64,000 bases of DNA from Rudanella paleaurantiibacter (GTDB lineage Bacteria; Bacteroidota; Bacteroidia; Cytophagales; Spirosomataceae), in the NCBI RefSeq assembly GCF_009184635.1, contig NZ_WELI01000011.1, forward strand, positions 1-64,000, given 5' to 3'. The first letter of the stretch is position 1; each line of letters opens with the position of its first letter. This document shows positions 6,936 through 14,752 of this stretch, in pieces. The notes under the pieces are model-generated. The model saw nothing but the letters and a program-made list of their open reading frames with translations, was not told where the DNA came from and searched no databases. Both the position numbers and the translations under genes were made by a program.

Positions 6936-9900
6936 TTACCGGCTTTGCCCGATGGTCAGAGCGTTTCGGTTTACGGTGATTCGGGTGCGGTTGTCGGTTG
7001 AGTCGTCAAAAATAAGCGTATCGGTCTGATCGGCCCACTGAATCACCGCCCGATTATTTTGGTAGGAGATGTTGGGTAATGCCTCTCCCGCCCGAAATGG
7101 CAGCATCAATACCCGAAAACGGGCTTTGTCGGCCGTTCGGGTAAAGGTTAACCGGTTGTACGGTTGAGGGCCTTTGCCTTCGTCGGGGCCATCGGTGGCG
7201 GTTTGCACGGCGGGCGTGTTGGCTTCCAGGTCGTACACCAGAAGGAGGGGGTCACCCGCTTTCGGGTTCAGAGGGGCCTGTGGCTTTGGTTTCGCCCAGC
7301 CTTTTTCCAGTTCAGAACGGTGCGCCAGCACCACGGCCCCCGTGGGCAGATTCGGGACGTTGGCCTGCCAAACCCCTTTGGCGAGCATGGCCGCCCACTC
7401 GTAGCGGTGGGGTTGATCGTCTTTTCGGGCATCGTCCACCACGAGTCCGTACGGGTGGGTTCCCCGTACCAACCCGGCCGACCGGTACACATACTGCACC
7501 GGGTTCCAGAGCGCCCGCAGGGTTGGGGTCCAGTTTGAGAAATTAGCCGTTGGCCACCACGGGCGCATTTTGTAGCGTTTTGTTCCCCGGAAATACCGAA
7601 TCAAATCGGGGTTGGGCTCCAGCTCCCAGCCGTTTCGGGCCACGGCCGAGTCGAGCCGTGAAAAGCCGGTGCCCCAGTCCATCACCTGCGTACACCACTG
7701 CCAGGTGTATGCATACGTTTGGTCGATACTTCCGAAACTTACCTGTGGGCTTGTTTGCACACCCAGATACTGCACCCCGGCGGGTGGTCCGTCGGCTTCG
7801 GCCTTTCCGTCAATAATAACCAGGTTGTGGTTTTTACCCGTGTAGGTTTTCGGAAACGGCGATTCGGTAAACCAGTTCACACCCAGGCCCGAAAAGTAAA
7901 ACATCCCCAAATCGGCATGGTGGTGCCCCGATCCGATGTAATGGTTGGCACGGGCGTGTAGGGCCATCCAGCTTGCATCGGCGGTCGAATCGCTGGTAGC
8001 CGAGAGGTAGCCGTACGTGTCCGTTTTCCAGGAGTTGTCAAGGGCAAGGTCGCTCCGGCGGGTGGGTTTCCAGTCGGCCGCGTAGGGGAAGCCCAGCACA
8101 AAGCCGGGGTAGGTGGGGCCAGGTAACCGCAGTCGGTCACTGTTCAACTCGATTTGCTTACGGTAGGCCGCCAGGTCGAACGTTGCCCAGTCGAGGTTGG
8201 GGTATTGGGTACTCAGGAGCCAGTCGGCTGCTCGGTCGTTCGGGTAGAACGCTTTGATTTCGGAGATGGCCTGCGCGCTGAGCGGGCTGCCGCCCCAGGT
8301 GCCACTCGTTACCGTTTCGCGGCCGTTGGGCGCGGTCATGTACGCCTGTCCGGTCAGGAATTTCCGCCAGTGCGGATGCCCCCAGAGGTTGTCGCCCCGG
8401 CGAGCCTGTACAATCATGGCCAGAATCTGAAACTGAAGGCCACCTCCGCTTTTGCCGTTACTTTCAAACGCGAACCCGTCTTCGTCGATGCCCCAGGTCA
8501 GAAAATCGCGGGTGAGTTCGCTGCCCGATGCGTATCCTTCCGGGTCGAAACCGTCAAGCCCTTCAATCGTGGCCTGACAGATGTGGTGAGTGAGGTGCCA
8601 GGTTACGTGGTTAATGTCGCGCCAGGCCCGGCGGGGTCCATCGCCCCCGTTGGTTCGGCGGCCGTAGGTGGCTTTGGCAATGAGTTGCTGCATAAACCGG
8701 CGCTGCGTATCGGTCATAAAGGCTCCGGCAAAATCGAGCGAAAAAGCGAGGTCCATGTGGGGCACCACGGTGTGCATGCCCCGCCACTGATGAACGGAAT
8801 GCCCGGCATTGTCGGGGCTGGTGCCAAACTCTGAGTCGGAGGTCCGCAGGTGTTCGTCTACTTTGGGCTCCACGAGACGGTAGTAGCTGCAAATCGCGTT
8901 GGCGACTTTGCGGCCGAGGGTTTTGTTGTCGGTCAGCAGGCAGTACAACGCCATAGTGGTGAGGCAGTTGCTCACGTAATTGATGTGGGTGTTGAAAATG
9001 CCCGGCTTGTGGTCGTTGGTGAGGGCGGCTACATGATAGGCTGCTGGGCCTGCGTTGCCCGTGACCACGGCTTTCGTATCCAGGGCCCCCGATGCCAGCT
9101 GTTCAAAAACCTTCCCGTCGCTACTCTGTGGGTTCAACCAGCTTTTGGCAAACAGCACTTCCATCTCAATCAGGGCTTTTTGGGTCACCTTGTTGGCCCG
9201 GATGTGCGCTTGCAGCATTGGAATATCCTGCGGGCTGAACAACAGCCGGGGGTACACGCCCGGTGCCGGTACGACCGACCCCAGTAGTTGCGCGTTGAAA
9301 CCGGTCAGGTCGTAGCTGGACCGGGGCGGTTCGGGCCAGGTAGGTTCGGGGCCGTCGAGGTCGGCCAGTTGGGCGGGTGTGATGCGGGCGTGCTTCGTCA
9401 CGTCGCCCTGTTTGTTCAGAAACGGAATGTAACGGGTAGCCAGCTGAGGCTCAATGTATTTTTCGGGCGTATCGAACAGGCTGATGATCGCGTCGGCCAG
9501 CACGGGGTCTTTGGCTTCGTCGTAACCAATGGGGCCGGTGCCTATCAGCAACAGGCCACGGGGTGTTTGTTTTACTTGCCGACCGAGGTGCCGGGCATAG
9601 TCGGTCAGGGCTATGTAGGTTTGGTTGCCAACCTTCCGGCGTTCGACCGAAGGAGGCAGTTTGATGGCCGTGCGGGGCAGGTCGTACACCCAGCGGTCGG
9701 CCAGGAGGTTGAGACCGGCCGGCATGGGTTTGGGGGTAAACTGATTCAGTTGAGCCAGCCCGGCCGCGGCTTCGGGCACAAACAGCTTGTCGTTTTGCCG
9801 AAAGGCTTCGCCCCGGAGAATATCGAGGGTATCGAGCCGTACTTTGTAGCCGTACACGTAGGCGTAACGCCCGCCCGCGCACAGGGCAATGGTGTTTTTC

Positions 9901-10103
9901 AGAGCCGACAGGGCCCGCTTCTGAGCCGAGCGCGTGTAAGGCAGACCCTTGTCCTGCGGAGGGGCCGACAGTATCGACAAGGCCGAGGAGGGGGTATCCT
10001 TAGGCAAAACTGTGGGCGTTTGGGCCGTAACCAATTGGGCCTGGACGTTCGGTGTAAGCAAGGCCAGTACCCCAACCACAAATATTCTTACTGGGTAACT
10101 CAT
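6936..10103 (-). CDS. heparinase II/III-type polysaccharide lyase with N-terminal copper-amine-oxidase-like domain
   Basis: 1055 residues with a signal peptide (cleaved after NVQAQ). Residues about 45-195 resemble the copper amine oxidase N-terminal fold, a binding module without catalytic residues (YAYVYGYKVRLD, LADRWVYDLPRTAIKLPPS). A helical toroid covers about 285-650, with RAWRDINHVTWHLTHHICQ and GGLQFQILAMIVQ. A beta-rich heparinase II/III C-terminal domain follows, with GSGHHHADLGMFYFSGLGVN near residue 730. Such enzymes cleave uronic-acid-containing chains by beta-elimination, leaving unsaturated ends that a GH88/GH105 hydrolase removes; one is encoded in this locus. The start overlaps the stop of the DUF4861 gene by four bases, so the two are translationally coupled. 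The exact polysaccharide is not determinable. Confidence 0.8.
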   Translation of the reverse strand: MSYPVRIFVVGVLALLTPNVQAQLVTAQTPTVLPKDTPSSALSILSAPPQDKGLPYTRSAQKRALSALKNTIALCAGGRYAYVYGYKVRLDTLDILRGEAFRQNDKLFVPEAAAGLAQLNQFTPKPMPAGLNLLADRWVYDLPRTAIKLPPSVERRKVGNQTYIALTDYARHLGRQVKQTPRGLLLIGTGPIGYDEAKDPVLADAIISLFDTPEKYIEPQLATRYIPFLNKQGDVTKHARITPAQLADLDGPEPTWPEPPRSSYDLTGFNAQLLGSVVPAPGVYPRLLFSPQDIPMLQAHIRANKVTQKALIEMEVLFAKSWLNPQSSDGKVFEQLASGALDTKAVVTGNAGPAAYHVAALTNDHKPGIFNTHINYVSNCLTTMALYCLLTDNKTLGRKVANAICSYYRLVEPKVDEHLRTSDSEFGTSPDNAGHSVHQWRGMHTVVPHMDLAFSLDFAGAFMTDTQRRFMQQLIAKATYGRRTNGGDGPRRAWRDINHVTWHLTHHICQATIEGLDGFDPEGYASGSELTRDFLTWGIDEDGFAFESNGKSGGGLQFQILAMIVQARRGDNLWGHPHWRKFLTGQAYMTAPNGRETVTSGTWGGSPLSAQAISEIKAFYPNDRAADWLLSTQYPNLDWATFDLAAYRKQIELNSDRLRLPGPTYPGFVLGFPYAADWKPTRRSDLALDNSWKTDTYGYLSATSDSTADASWMALHARANHYIGSGHHHADLGMFYFSGLGVNWFTESPFPKTYTGKNHNLVIIDGKAEADGPPAGVQYLGVQTSPQVSFGSIDQTYAYTWQWCTQVMDWGTGFSRLDSAVARNGWELEPNPDLIRYFRGTKRYKMRPWWPTANFSNWTPTLRALWNPVQYVYRSAGLVRGTHPYGLVVDDARKDDQPHRYEWAAMLAKGVWQANVPNLPTGAVVLAHRSELEKGWAKPKPQAPLNPKAGDPLLLVYDLEANTPAVQTATDGPDEGKGPQPYNRLTFTRTADKARFRVLMLPFRAGEALPNISYQNNRAVIQWADQTDTLIFDDSTDNRTRITVNRNALTIGQSR

Positions 10104-11410
10104 GGAGAATTTGGAATCATTTTCACCGCAACGGGTTGCGCGATCTGTTGCATAAACTGACGCAGGTATTCGCGGAAGTAGGCCGGGTCCCGAAAGCCGG
10201 GGTCCGATAATTCCCAGCTGCCCAGCGCGTAGTAAGTGAGGGGCTTACCCGCCCTGGCGTTCAGCCGGGCGTAGTAACTGAGGGCAACGGGTCCTTTGGC
10301 CGGGGCTTCGCCCACGCCCTCAAACAGGGACCGGGGCACCACAATGGCCAGTCCGAGCCAGTGTTCGCGGTTATACGATTGTTTGTCGTGGGTGAACAAG
10401 GCCACCCAATCGTCAGTCTGGAGTTGTTCGACAGACTTCGGGGTAGCCACGCGGGGTAAGCCAATCAGCAGGGTTTCGTCGCCCTGCAGATTATGTACCT
10501 GCACCGTGTTCTGGTAAGCGTACATGCCCGGCCAGATGGTGGGTTGCTCCACCAGTCGGTAGTCGCGGTCGGGGCGGGGTTTCCAGTTTCGATGATCGAG
10601 TTCCAGAGCGGCCCTGACCGGGCCAGAGGCCAATACCCGGAGTCGGCTGCTTTCGACGGTATGCACCGAATCGGTAGCCATCACGCCCACCCGGTACAGC
10701 TCGTTGCCAATCTGCAAACCCACGCCCCCCAGCCCAAGCGAAAGCCCTTCGGCATTCCCCACCGGCAATACATCGCGGCCCCAATCGCGTAGAACGTGGT
10801 AATTGTCGACCACGGCCCTGGTGGGAGTGAGCCCGACGCTATCGGGTGAGAGGGCCGGGCTTCGTTTGCCAAACAAGTCTTTAGCGTTGCGTCCGTCGAA
10901 GTAGTGCCGGAATCCTACTTTGTCGTTTTCCCAGGTCGGGCCGTCGGTTTGGTACGGTTGGTAACCCTGCCGAATGGGCAACTCGTGGGCGTAAAACGTG
11001 TCTTCGGTTAGCGGCCGCACGGGGGTATAGGCGCTGCTGCGTTTGCCAAACCGCACCCGTACCTGATTCGGATAAACGGGCAGCGTATCCACGAGCTGCA
11101 CCATCAGCTTGCGGCTTGTTTTGGCGGGAATATCCATCACCCAGAACAGCTCATCCCACTGACCGTCCGCATCGGTATCGTCTAACTGAGCCGGAATGAG
11201 CTGACCCGTTTCATCGAGCAGCACCGGATACAGCCGGGTGTTGGGGGCTAATCCAAGTACCTTGCGACCCAGCCGAACTGCTTTCTGGGTCAGCCCCACC
11301 GCCGACGCATTGCTGACCTGCAGCGTACCGATTTTTTTGCCCGGTGGCGTTGGCACAGAAGTTACCCCGCCGGTTAAAAGTAAGAGAATGAGGAGGTGAG
11401 AAAGGAACAT
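10100..11410 (-). CDS. DUF4861 family secreted protein
   Basis: A start at 11410 gives 436 residues with a signal peptide (MFLSHLLILLLLTGGVTSVP). The longer frame to 11488 runs into a repeat and lacks a better start. The protein is beta-rich throughout and carries DUF4861 blocks, for example DDTDADGQWDELFWVMDIPA and DGPTWENDKVGFRHYFDGRN in the first half and YALGSWELSDPGF near the end. DUF4861 proteins recur in loci for uronic-acid polysaccharides next to lyases and unsaturated uronyl hydrolases, and are thought to be carbohydrate-active, possibly lyases. It overlaps the downstream heparinase-like gene by 4 bp. Upstream it is separated from the DUF5017 gene by a 37-bp direct repeat pair. Confidence 0.75.
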   Translation of the reverse strand: MFLSHLLILLLLTGGVTSVPTPPGKKIGTLQVSNASAVGLTQKAVRLGRKVLGLAPNTRLYPVLLDETGQLIPAQLDDTDADGQWDELFWVMDIPAKTSRKLMVQLVDTLPVYPNQVRVRFGKRSSAYTPVRPLTEDTFYAHELPIRQGYQPYQTDGPTWENDKVGFRHYFDGRNAKDLFGKRSPALSPDSVGLTPTRAVVDNYHVLRDWGRDVLPVGNAEGLSLGLGGVGLQIGNELYRVGVMATDSVHTVESSRLRVLASGPVRAALELDHRNWKPRPDRDYRLVEQPTIWPGMYAYQNTVQVHNLQGDETLLIGLPRVATPKSVEQLQTDDWVALFTHDKQSYNREHWLGLAIVVPRSLFEGVGEAPAKGPVALSYYARLNARAGKPLTYYALGSWELSDPGFRDPAYFREYLRQFMQQIAQPVAVKMIPNSP

Positions 11411-11427
11411 ACGTGTAATGAGGTATC

Positions 11428-11553
11428 GTAGAGACGCAATATTTTGCCGCACCGGCGGACCGGTCTCATCATGCGCCAGCCAAACCATCCGGCTGATGAA
11501 CCATCCGGCTGATGAGACGCAATATTTTGCCGCTCCGGCGGACCGGTCTCTAC
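11428..11553. repeat. pair of 37-bp direct repeats bounded by inverted ends
   Basis: GAGACGCAATATTTTGCCGC(A/T)CCGGCGGACCGGTCTC occurs at 11431-11467 and again at 11514-11550 with one mismatch. The whole unit is bounded by GTAGAGAC and GTCTCTAC. Between the copies is a 16-bp tandem duplication containing CCATCCGGCTGATGA. The second copy abuts the DUF5017 stop codon. It lies in the gap between DUF5017 and DUF4861 and could form alternative hairpins that affect downstream expression. Confidence 0.7.
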
Positions 11554-12518
11554 GGGGTTATCGTCAGTTGCAATTGCCGAACCACCTCTTTGGCGGTGTC
11601 TACGTCGCGGTTCATGCCGATGAATGTGACCGTATAGGTGCCCGCCCGCGTAAAGGTGTACAGGTAGGCTGGGGGCATGTTGGCCCCCGTGTTTTTCACG
11701 GTTAAGCCTACATCAGGGCGCACCGTTTTCAGGTTCACCGCCGAGGTAATGAGCCAGTCGTCGTTGTCTTCAACTCCGGTGGCTGTGCCGGGGTCGAGCG
11801 AAATGGGGTAAGCCGTTCGGATTAGGCTCCCGCTGGTGTTCGAGAGGCTGTTGGCTGCCGACACCCCGGCCGTTCCGACGTTCCAGGCGACGGCGTTGTT
11901 TTTAAGGCTTACCTGCACCCAACCCGTGTTGGCAAAGGTGTTGAAGAGGTTCGTAACGGTGCCATCGGGAAGCCGGTTAATCAGCACCGCATTCTGTATC
12001 TGCCACCGGCGCTGAGCCGCTGCGGGGTTCTGTTTTCCAATAAACCGGAAAGCGAGGTTCACCTTTTCGGCCGTGGCAAAATCATTCAGATTCACCGAGT
12101 CCGAGGTGGTAAAGGTGGTGGCGAGGGTGGAGGGCCAGCGGGTGTTGCGGGTGGTGATGTCGGTCCAGCGCGCGGCCGTTACGCTGGCGGCATCGTACCC
12201 GGTCAGATTGGTCGAAACGAGCAGCCGCAGCGAATCCTGACCCGGCAAAACGCCCTGCTGCATAGAGCTTTGAAACACGAGCCGGTTTTCGCCTGTGCCA
12301 CTTGTGCGGGTGCGCTGTTCGTACCGGCGACCAATTTCGCCGGAGAAGAAAACGACTTGGTCGATGTTGCCGCCCGCAAAGTTAAACCGGACGGGCTCGC
12401 CCACGCGGAAGGTTGTTTTTTCGGTCGTAACGGAAAAGAGGTCGGGAGCCTCAACCTGAACGAGTTGGCAACTGGCCAGCAGGGTCATGATGCCTATTGA
12501 ATATCGAATTGCTTTCAT
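11550..12518 (-). CDS. DUF5017 domain-containing lipoprotein
   Basis: 322 residues. The N-terminus has a lipoprotein signal with TLLASC, placing the acylated cysteine at about residue 17. The following VTTEKTTFRVGEPVRFNFAG segment and the beta-sandwich pattern match DUF5017, a domain found as an extra surface-glycan-binding-type lipoprotein in SusC/SusD loci. It ends TYTVTFIGMNRDVDTAKEVV and a short strand, like a PKD/Ig-type module. It follows susD on the same strand after a 344-base gap holding a 161-bp repeat. The likely role is capturing the locus substrate at the cell surface, inferred from position and fold. Confidence 0.75.
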   Translation of the reverse strand: MKAIRYSIGIMTLLASCQLVQVEAPDLFSVTTEKTTFRVGEPVRFNFAGGNIDQVVFFSGEIGRRYEQRTRTSGTGENRLVFQSSMQQGVLPGQDSLRLLVSTNLTGYDAASVTAARWTDITTRNTRWPSTLATTFTTSDSVNLNDFATAEKVNLAFRFIGKQNPAAAQRRWQIQNAVLINRLPDGTVTNLFNTFANTGWVQVSLKNNAVAWNVGTAGVSAANSLSNTSGSLIRTAYPISLDPGTATGVEDNDDWLITSAVNLKTVRPDVGLTVKNTGANMPPAYLYTFTRAGTYTVTFIGMNRDVDTAKEVVRQLQLTITP

Positions 12519-12599
12519 GATGGATGTTTAGTTTCTGGGCTCTGGTTTATTGTTTTTGGTCAAGCCATGTTCGTTCGGGTGCCAGCAACCTTCTATTTT

Positions 12600-12760
12600 A
12601 ACGTGAATTATGCATACTAGCTGACGCAAGGGCCTTCGACAGGCTCAGGCTGACATTCGTCTTGAGAGCCCCCAGTCAGCCTGAGCCTGTCGAAGGCCCT
12701 TGCGTAGCAACTACTTGTGGGACAGGGGTTGTACAGTGCGCATTATCCATAACTCACGTT
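12600..12760 (+). repeat. 161-bp MITE-like element, copy B
   Basis: It has the same architecture and length as the copies at 3619 and 29006: AACGTGAATTATGCATA at the left, TTATCCATAACTCACGTT at the right, and an internal palindrome with long arms around CGTCTTGAGAGCC. Flanks are ATTTT (12595-12599) and ATTTC (12761-12765), a 5-bp direct repeat with one mismatch. Its right third is more diverged than in the other copies. It sits inside the SusD to DUF5017 gap (12519-12862), which otherwise shows no gene. Confidence 0.75.
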
Positions 12761-12862
12761 ATTTCACAGAGGGTTATGTCTAGCTTTACTCTTGATTTGC
12801 GTTGCGTCTGATAAGCCGCTTTTCCTGAACTAAAAACCAAAAACGATAAACCAGAAACCCCT

Positions 12863-14731
12863 TTACCAGCCAGGGTTTTGGGTAATAGCCGGTGCCCGGT
12901 CGATTTCGGTGGCCGGAATCGGTAGCAGGGCATGGCGGGGGAAATTCTGCACTAGGTTGTTGGCGGCTACCGAAGCAGCTGTCTGGAACGTGGAAGGTGC
13001 ATTGGCCGCTACGTCGGCCTGAATCCGCTGCATCGCCTGTTGCAGCATGCCCCAGCGCAGGAGGTCGGCCCGGCGGACGCCCTCAAAGCACAACTCCCGT
13101 GACCGTTCGTCCATTATGTCCTGCACCGAAAATGTAGCCACATCGACCGTGGGCGACGGTGTGCGTGGGTTCTGCCCAAACGCCCGCCGACGCACCTGAT
13201 TGTAGTATTCCACAGCTTGCGCGCTCGGTGTCCCGTTGATGCGCAAATCGGCTTCGGCGGCCATCAGGAGCACATCGGCATAGCGGATAATCGGGAAGTT
13301 GCACGAGGTGTTGTTCTGCAAGCGCACTTGCGGCACGTTCAGCTCGTACTCCCGACGCCATTTGCCCACGGGTCGGTCGTAGGCGGTGGGGTAGGCGCTA
13401 CCCGCAGCCGTCACGTTAACCGCGGTAACCCGGCCCCCTTCCACCACGGCCGTGGCCGCAGCCCCGGTGCCGGCAATAGCTGAAAAACTCACCGTGGGCG
13501 CTGAGGTATAGCCCTGCCCCGGATTTTCGATCACAATAGAGCTGATAGCCCCCGTAGGCGAAGTGAGTGCGAGTGCAGTAGCTCCGGTGCCACCTCCGCC
13601 GGTCAGGTTTACGCGCAGAATATCGAACCGGTTGGTGGTGTTGTCGCGGTAGATAAACGGGGCAATGGCCCAGTCGCGCCGTTGGTCGCCGGGGGCGAAG
13701 AGCCGGAACAGGCGGTTGTGTACCCGGTACGTGCCCGATGAAAAGCCTACCGGTGCGTTGGCGCTGGCGTTCGGGCTGGTTACGCCCATTAGTGCCCCCA
13801 ACTGTTGTGTAACGGGGAAGCCCGTAGCGGCAAACGCCCCCGTCTGGTTCGATTTCGACAGAAAAGCCGCGTCCCAGATCCCTTCCGTGATGTTGGGGTC
13901 GTTTACGTTGTTCTGCATGTTGTTGATAAACAGCCGGGCGTAGGCCGGGGTGTTCGGAGCCTGCGGCAGGGGCGTGGCATTGAGGCTGTGTGCGTTGCTG
14001 GTAATCAGTTTTTGCGCCCATTCCTGCGCCAGCCGGTACTTGGCGCCGTCGTTGACAGGGTTACCCGCCATGCTCATGCACACCCGTACCAGCATGGCCT
14101 GCACCGCCGACCGGGTTACGATGGTGGGCGTACCGGTCTGCTGAATGGTTTGCACCAGCGGTTGGGCTTTCGTCATCTCGTCGATGATGAACTGATACAC
14201 GTCTTTGGCTGGCGTGCGGGGCAGGTTGAAGTTGGTGCCCATATCCGTGGTGAGCTGGGTTTTCAGCGGCACATCGCCGAAGTGGGTCACGAGCAGATAG
14301 TAGTAAAACGCCCGCAGAAACATAGCCTGCCCTTTGATGTTGTTCCGGGCCGTTTCGTCCATTTTTGGAATATCCACTACGTCGAGCAACACGCTGGCCC
14401 GTTCGGCCCCGATGTAGAGATTTCGCCAGAAGTTGCCAATGTTGGCCTCGTTGCTGCCAATGTTGTACAACTCGGTCAGAATGGTGCCGTTGGTAACTCC
14501 ATTCCGAAAACTCTCGTCGGCCCCGGCAACCAGGTAGCCCCACAGGCCCTGTCCATAAAGCTGGTCTTGCGAGAGTACGTTGTACACGCCCGCCAGCTGT
14601 CCCGAAAGCTGGGCTTCAGACGTAAATGTGGTGGGGCGGAAAAAGATGGGTTCCAGACTGACGTCTTTCTGACACGATGTGGTCAGCGCCAGCACCGAAC
14701 CTAACAACATGGTGATGTATGATTTTTTCAT
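12863..14731 (-). CDS. susD: SusD/RagB-family nutrient-binding outer membrane lipoprotein
   Basis: 622 residues. Lipoprotein signal with LTTSC, acylated cysteine about residue 20. The N-terminal SusD-like part (TEAQLSG, LYGQGLWGYLVAGADESF) and the TPR-like helical core (IKGQAMFLRAFYYYLLVTHF) are clear. The C-terminal RagB block ends FPRHALLPIPATEIDRAP. It captures glycan on the cell surface and forms a lid over the SusC barrel encoded 21 bases upstream. Residues about 375-446 are an insertion not typical of the family: TGGGGTGATALALTSP, then ENPGQGYTSAPTVSFS, then VTAVNVTAAGSAYPT. It resembles a glycine-rich beta repeat seen in adhesins. The frame is intact through it. Confidence 0.92.
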   Translation of the reverse strand: MKKSYITMLLGSVLALTTSCQKDVSLEPIFFRPTTFTSEAQLSGQLAGVYNVLSQDQLYGQGLWGYLVAGADESFRNGVTNGTILTELYNIGSNEANIGNFWRNLYIGAERASVLLDVVDIPKMDETARNNIKGQAMFLRAFYYYLLVTHFGDVPLKTQLTTDMGTNFNLPRTPAKDVYQFIIDEMTKAQPLVQTIQQTGTPTIVTRSAVQAMLVRVCMSMAGNPVNDGAKYRLAQEWAQKLITSNAHSLNATPLPQAPNTPAYARLFINNMQNNVNDPNITEGIWDAAFLSKSNQTGAFAATGFPVTQQLGALMGVTSPNASANAPVGFSSGTYRVHNRLFRLFAPGDQRRDWAIAPFIYRDNTTNRFDILRVNLTGGGGTGATALALTSPTGAISSIVIENPGQGYTSAPTVSFSAIAGTGAAATAVVEGGRVTAVNVTAAGSAYPTAYDRPVGKWRREYELNVPQVRLQNNTSCNFPIIRYADVLLMAAEADLRINGTPSAQAVEYYNQVRRRAFGQNPRTPSPTVDVATFSVQDIMDERSRELCFEGVRRADLLRWGMLQQAMQRIQADVAANAPSTFQTAASVAANNLVQNFPRHALLPIPATEIDRAPAITQNPGW

Positions 14732-14752
14732 GGAATTGCGCTGAAAAGACGG

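Noticed and set aside
8154-8834. 226-codon plus-strand frame opposite the heparinase-like gene, and the 290-codon frame at 9288-10160
   Set aside because: Both are antisense shadows of a gene with intact signal peptide and domains.
11428-11553. Possible CRISPR-like repeat pair
   Set aside because: There are only two copies with an internal tandem duplication between them and inverted ends. No array of equal spacers and no cas gene is present.
13805-14704. 299-codon plus-strand frame opposite susD
   Set aside because: It mirrors SusD, whose family blocks are clear. The translation is rich in His, Val, Gly and Arg without pattern.
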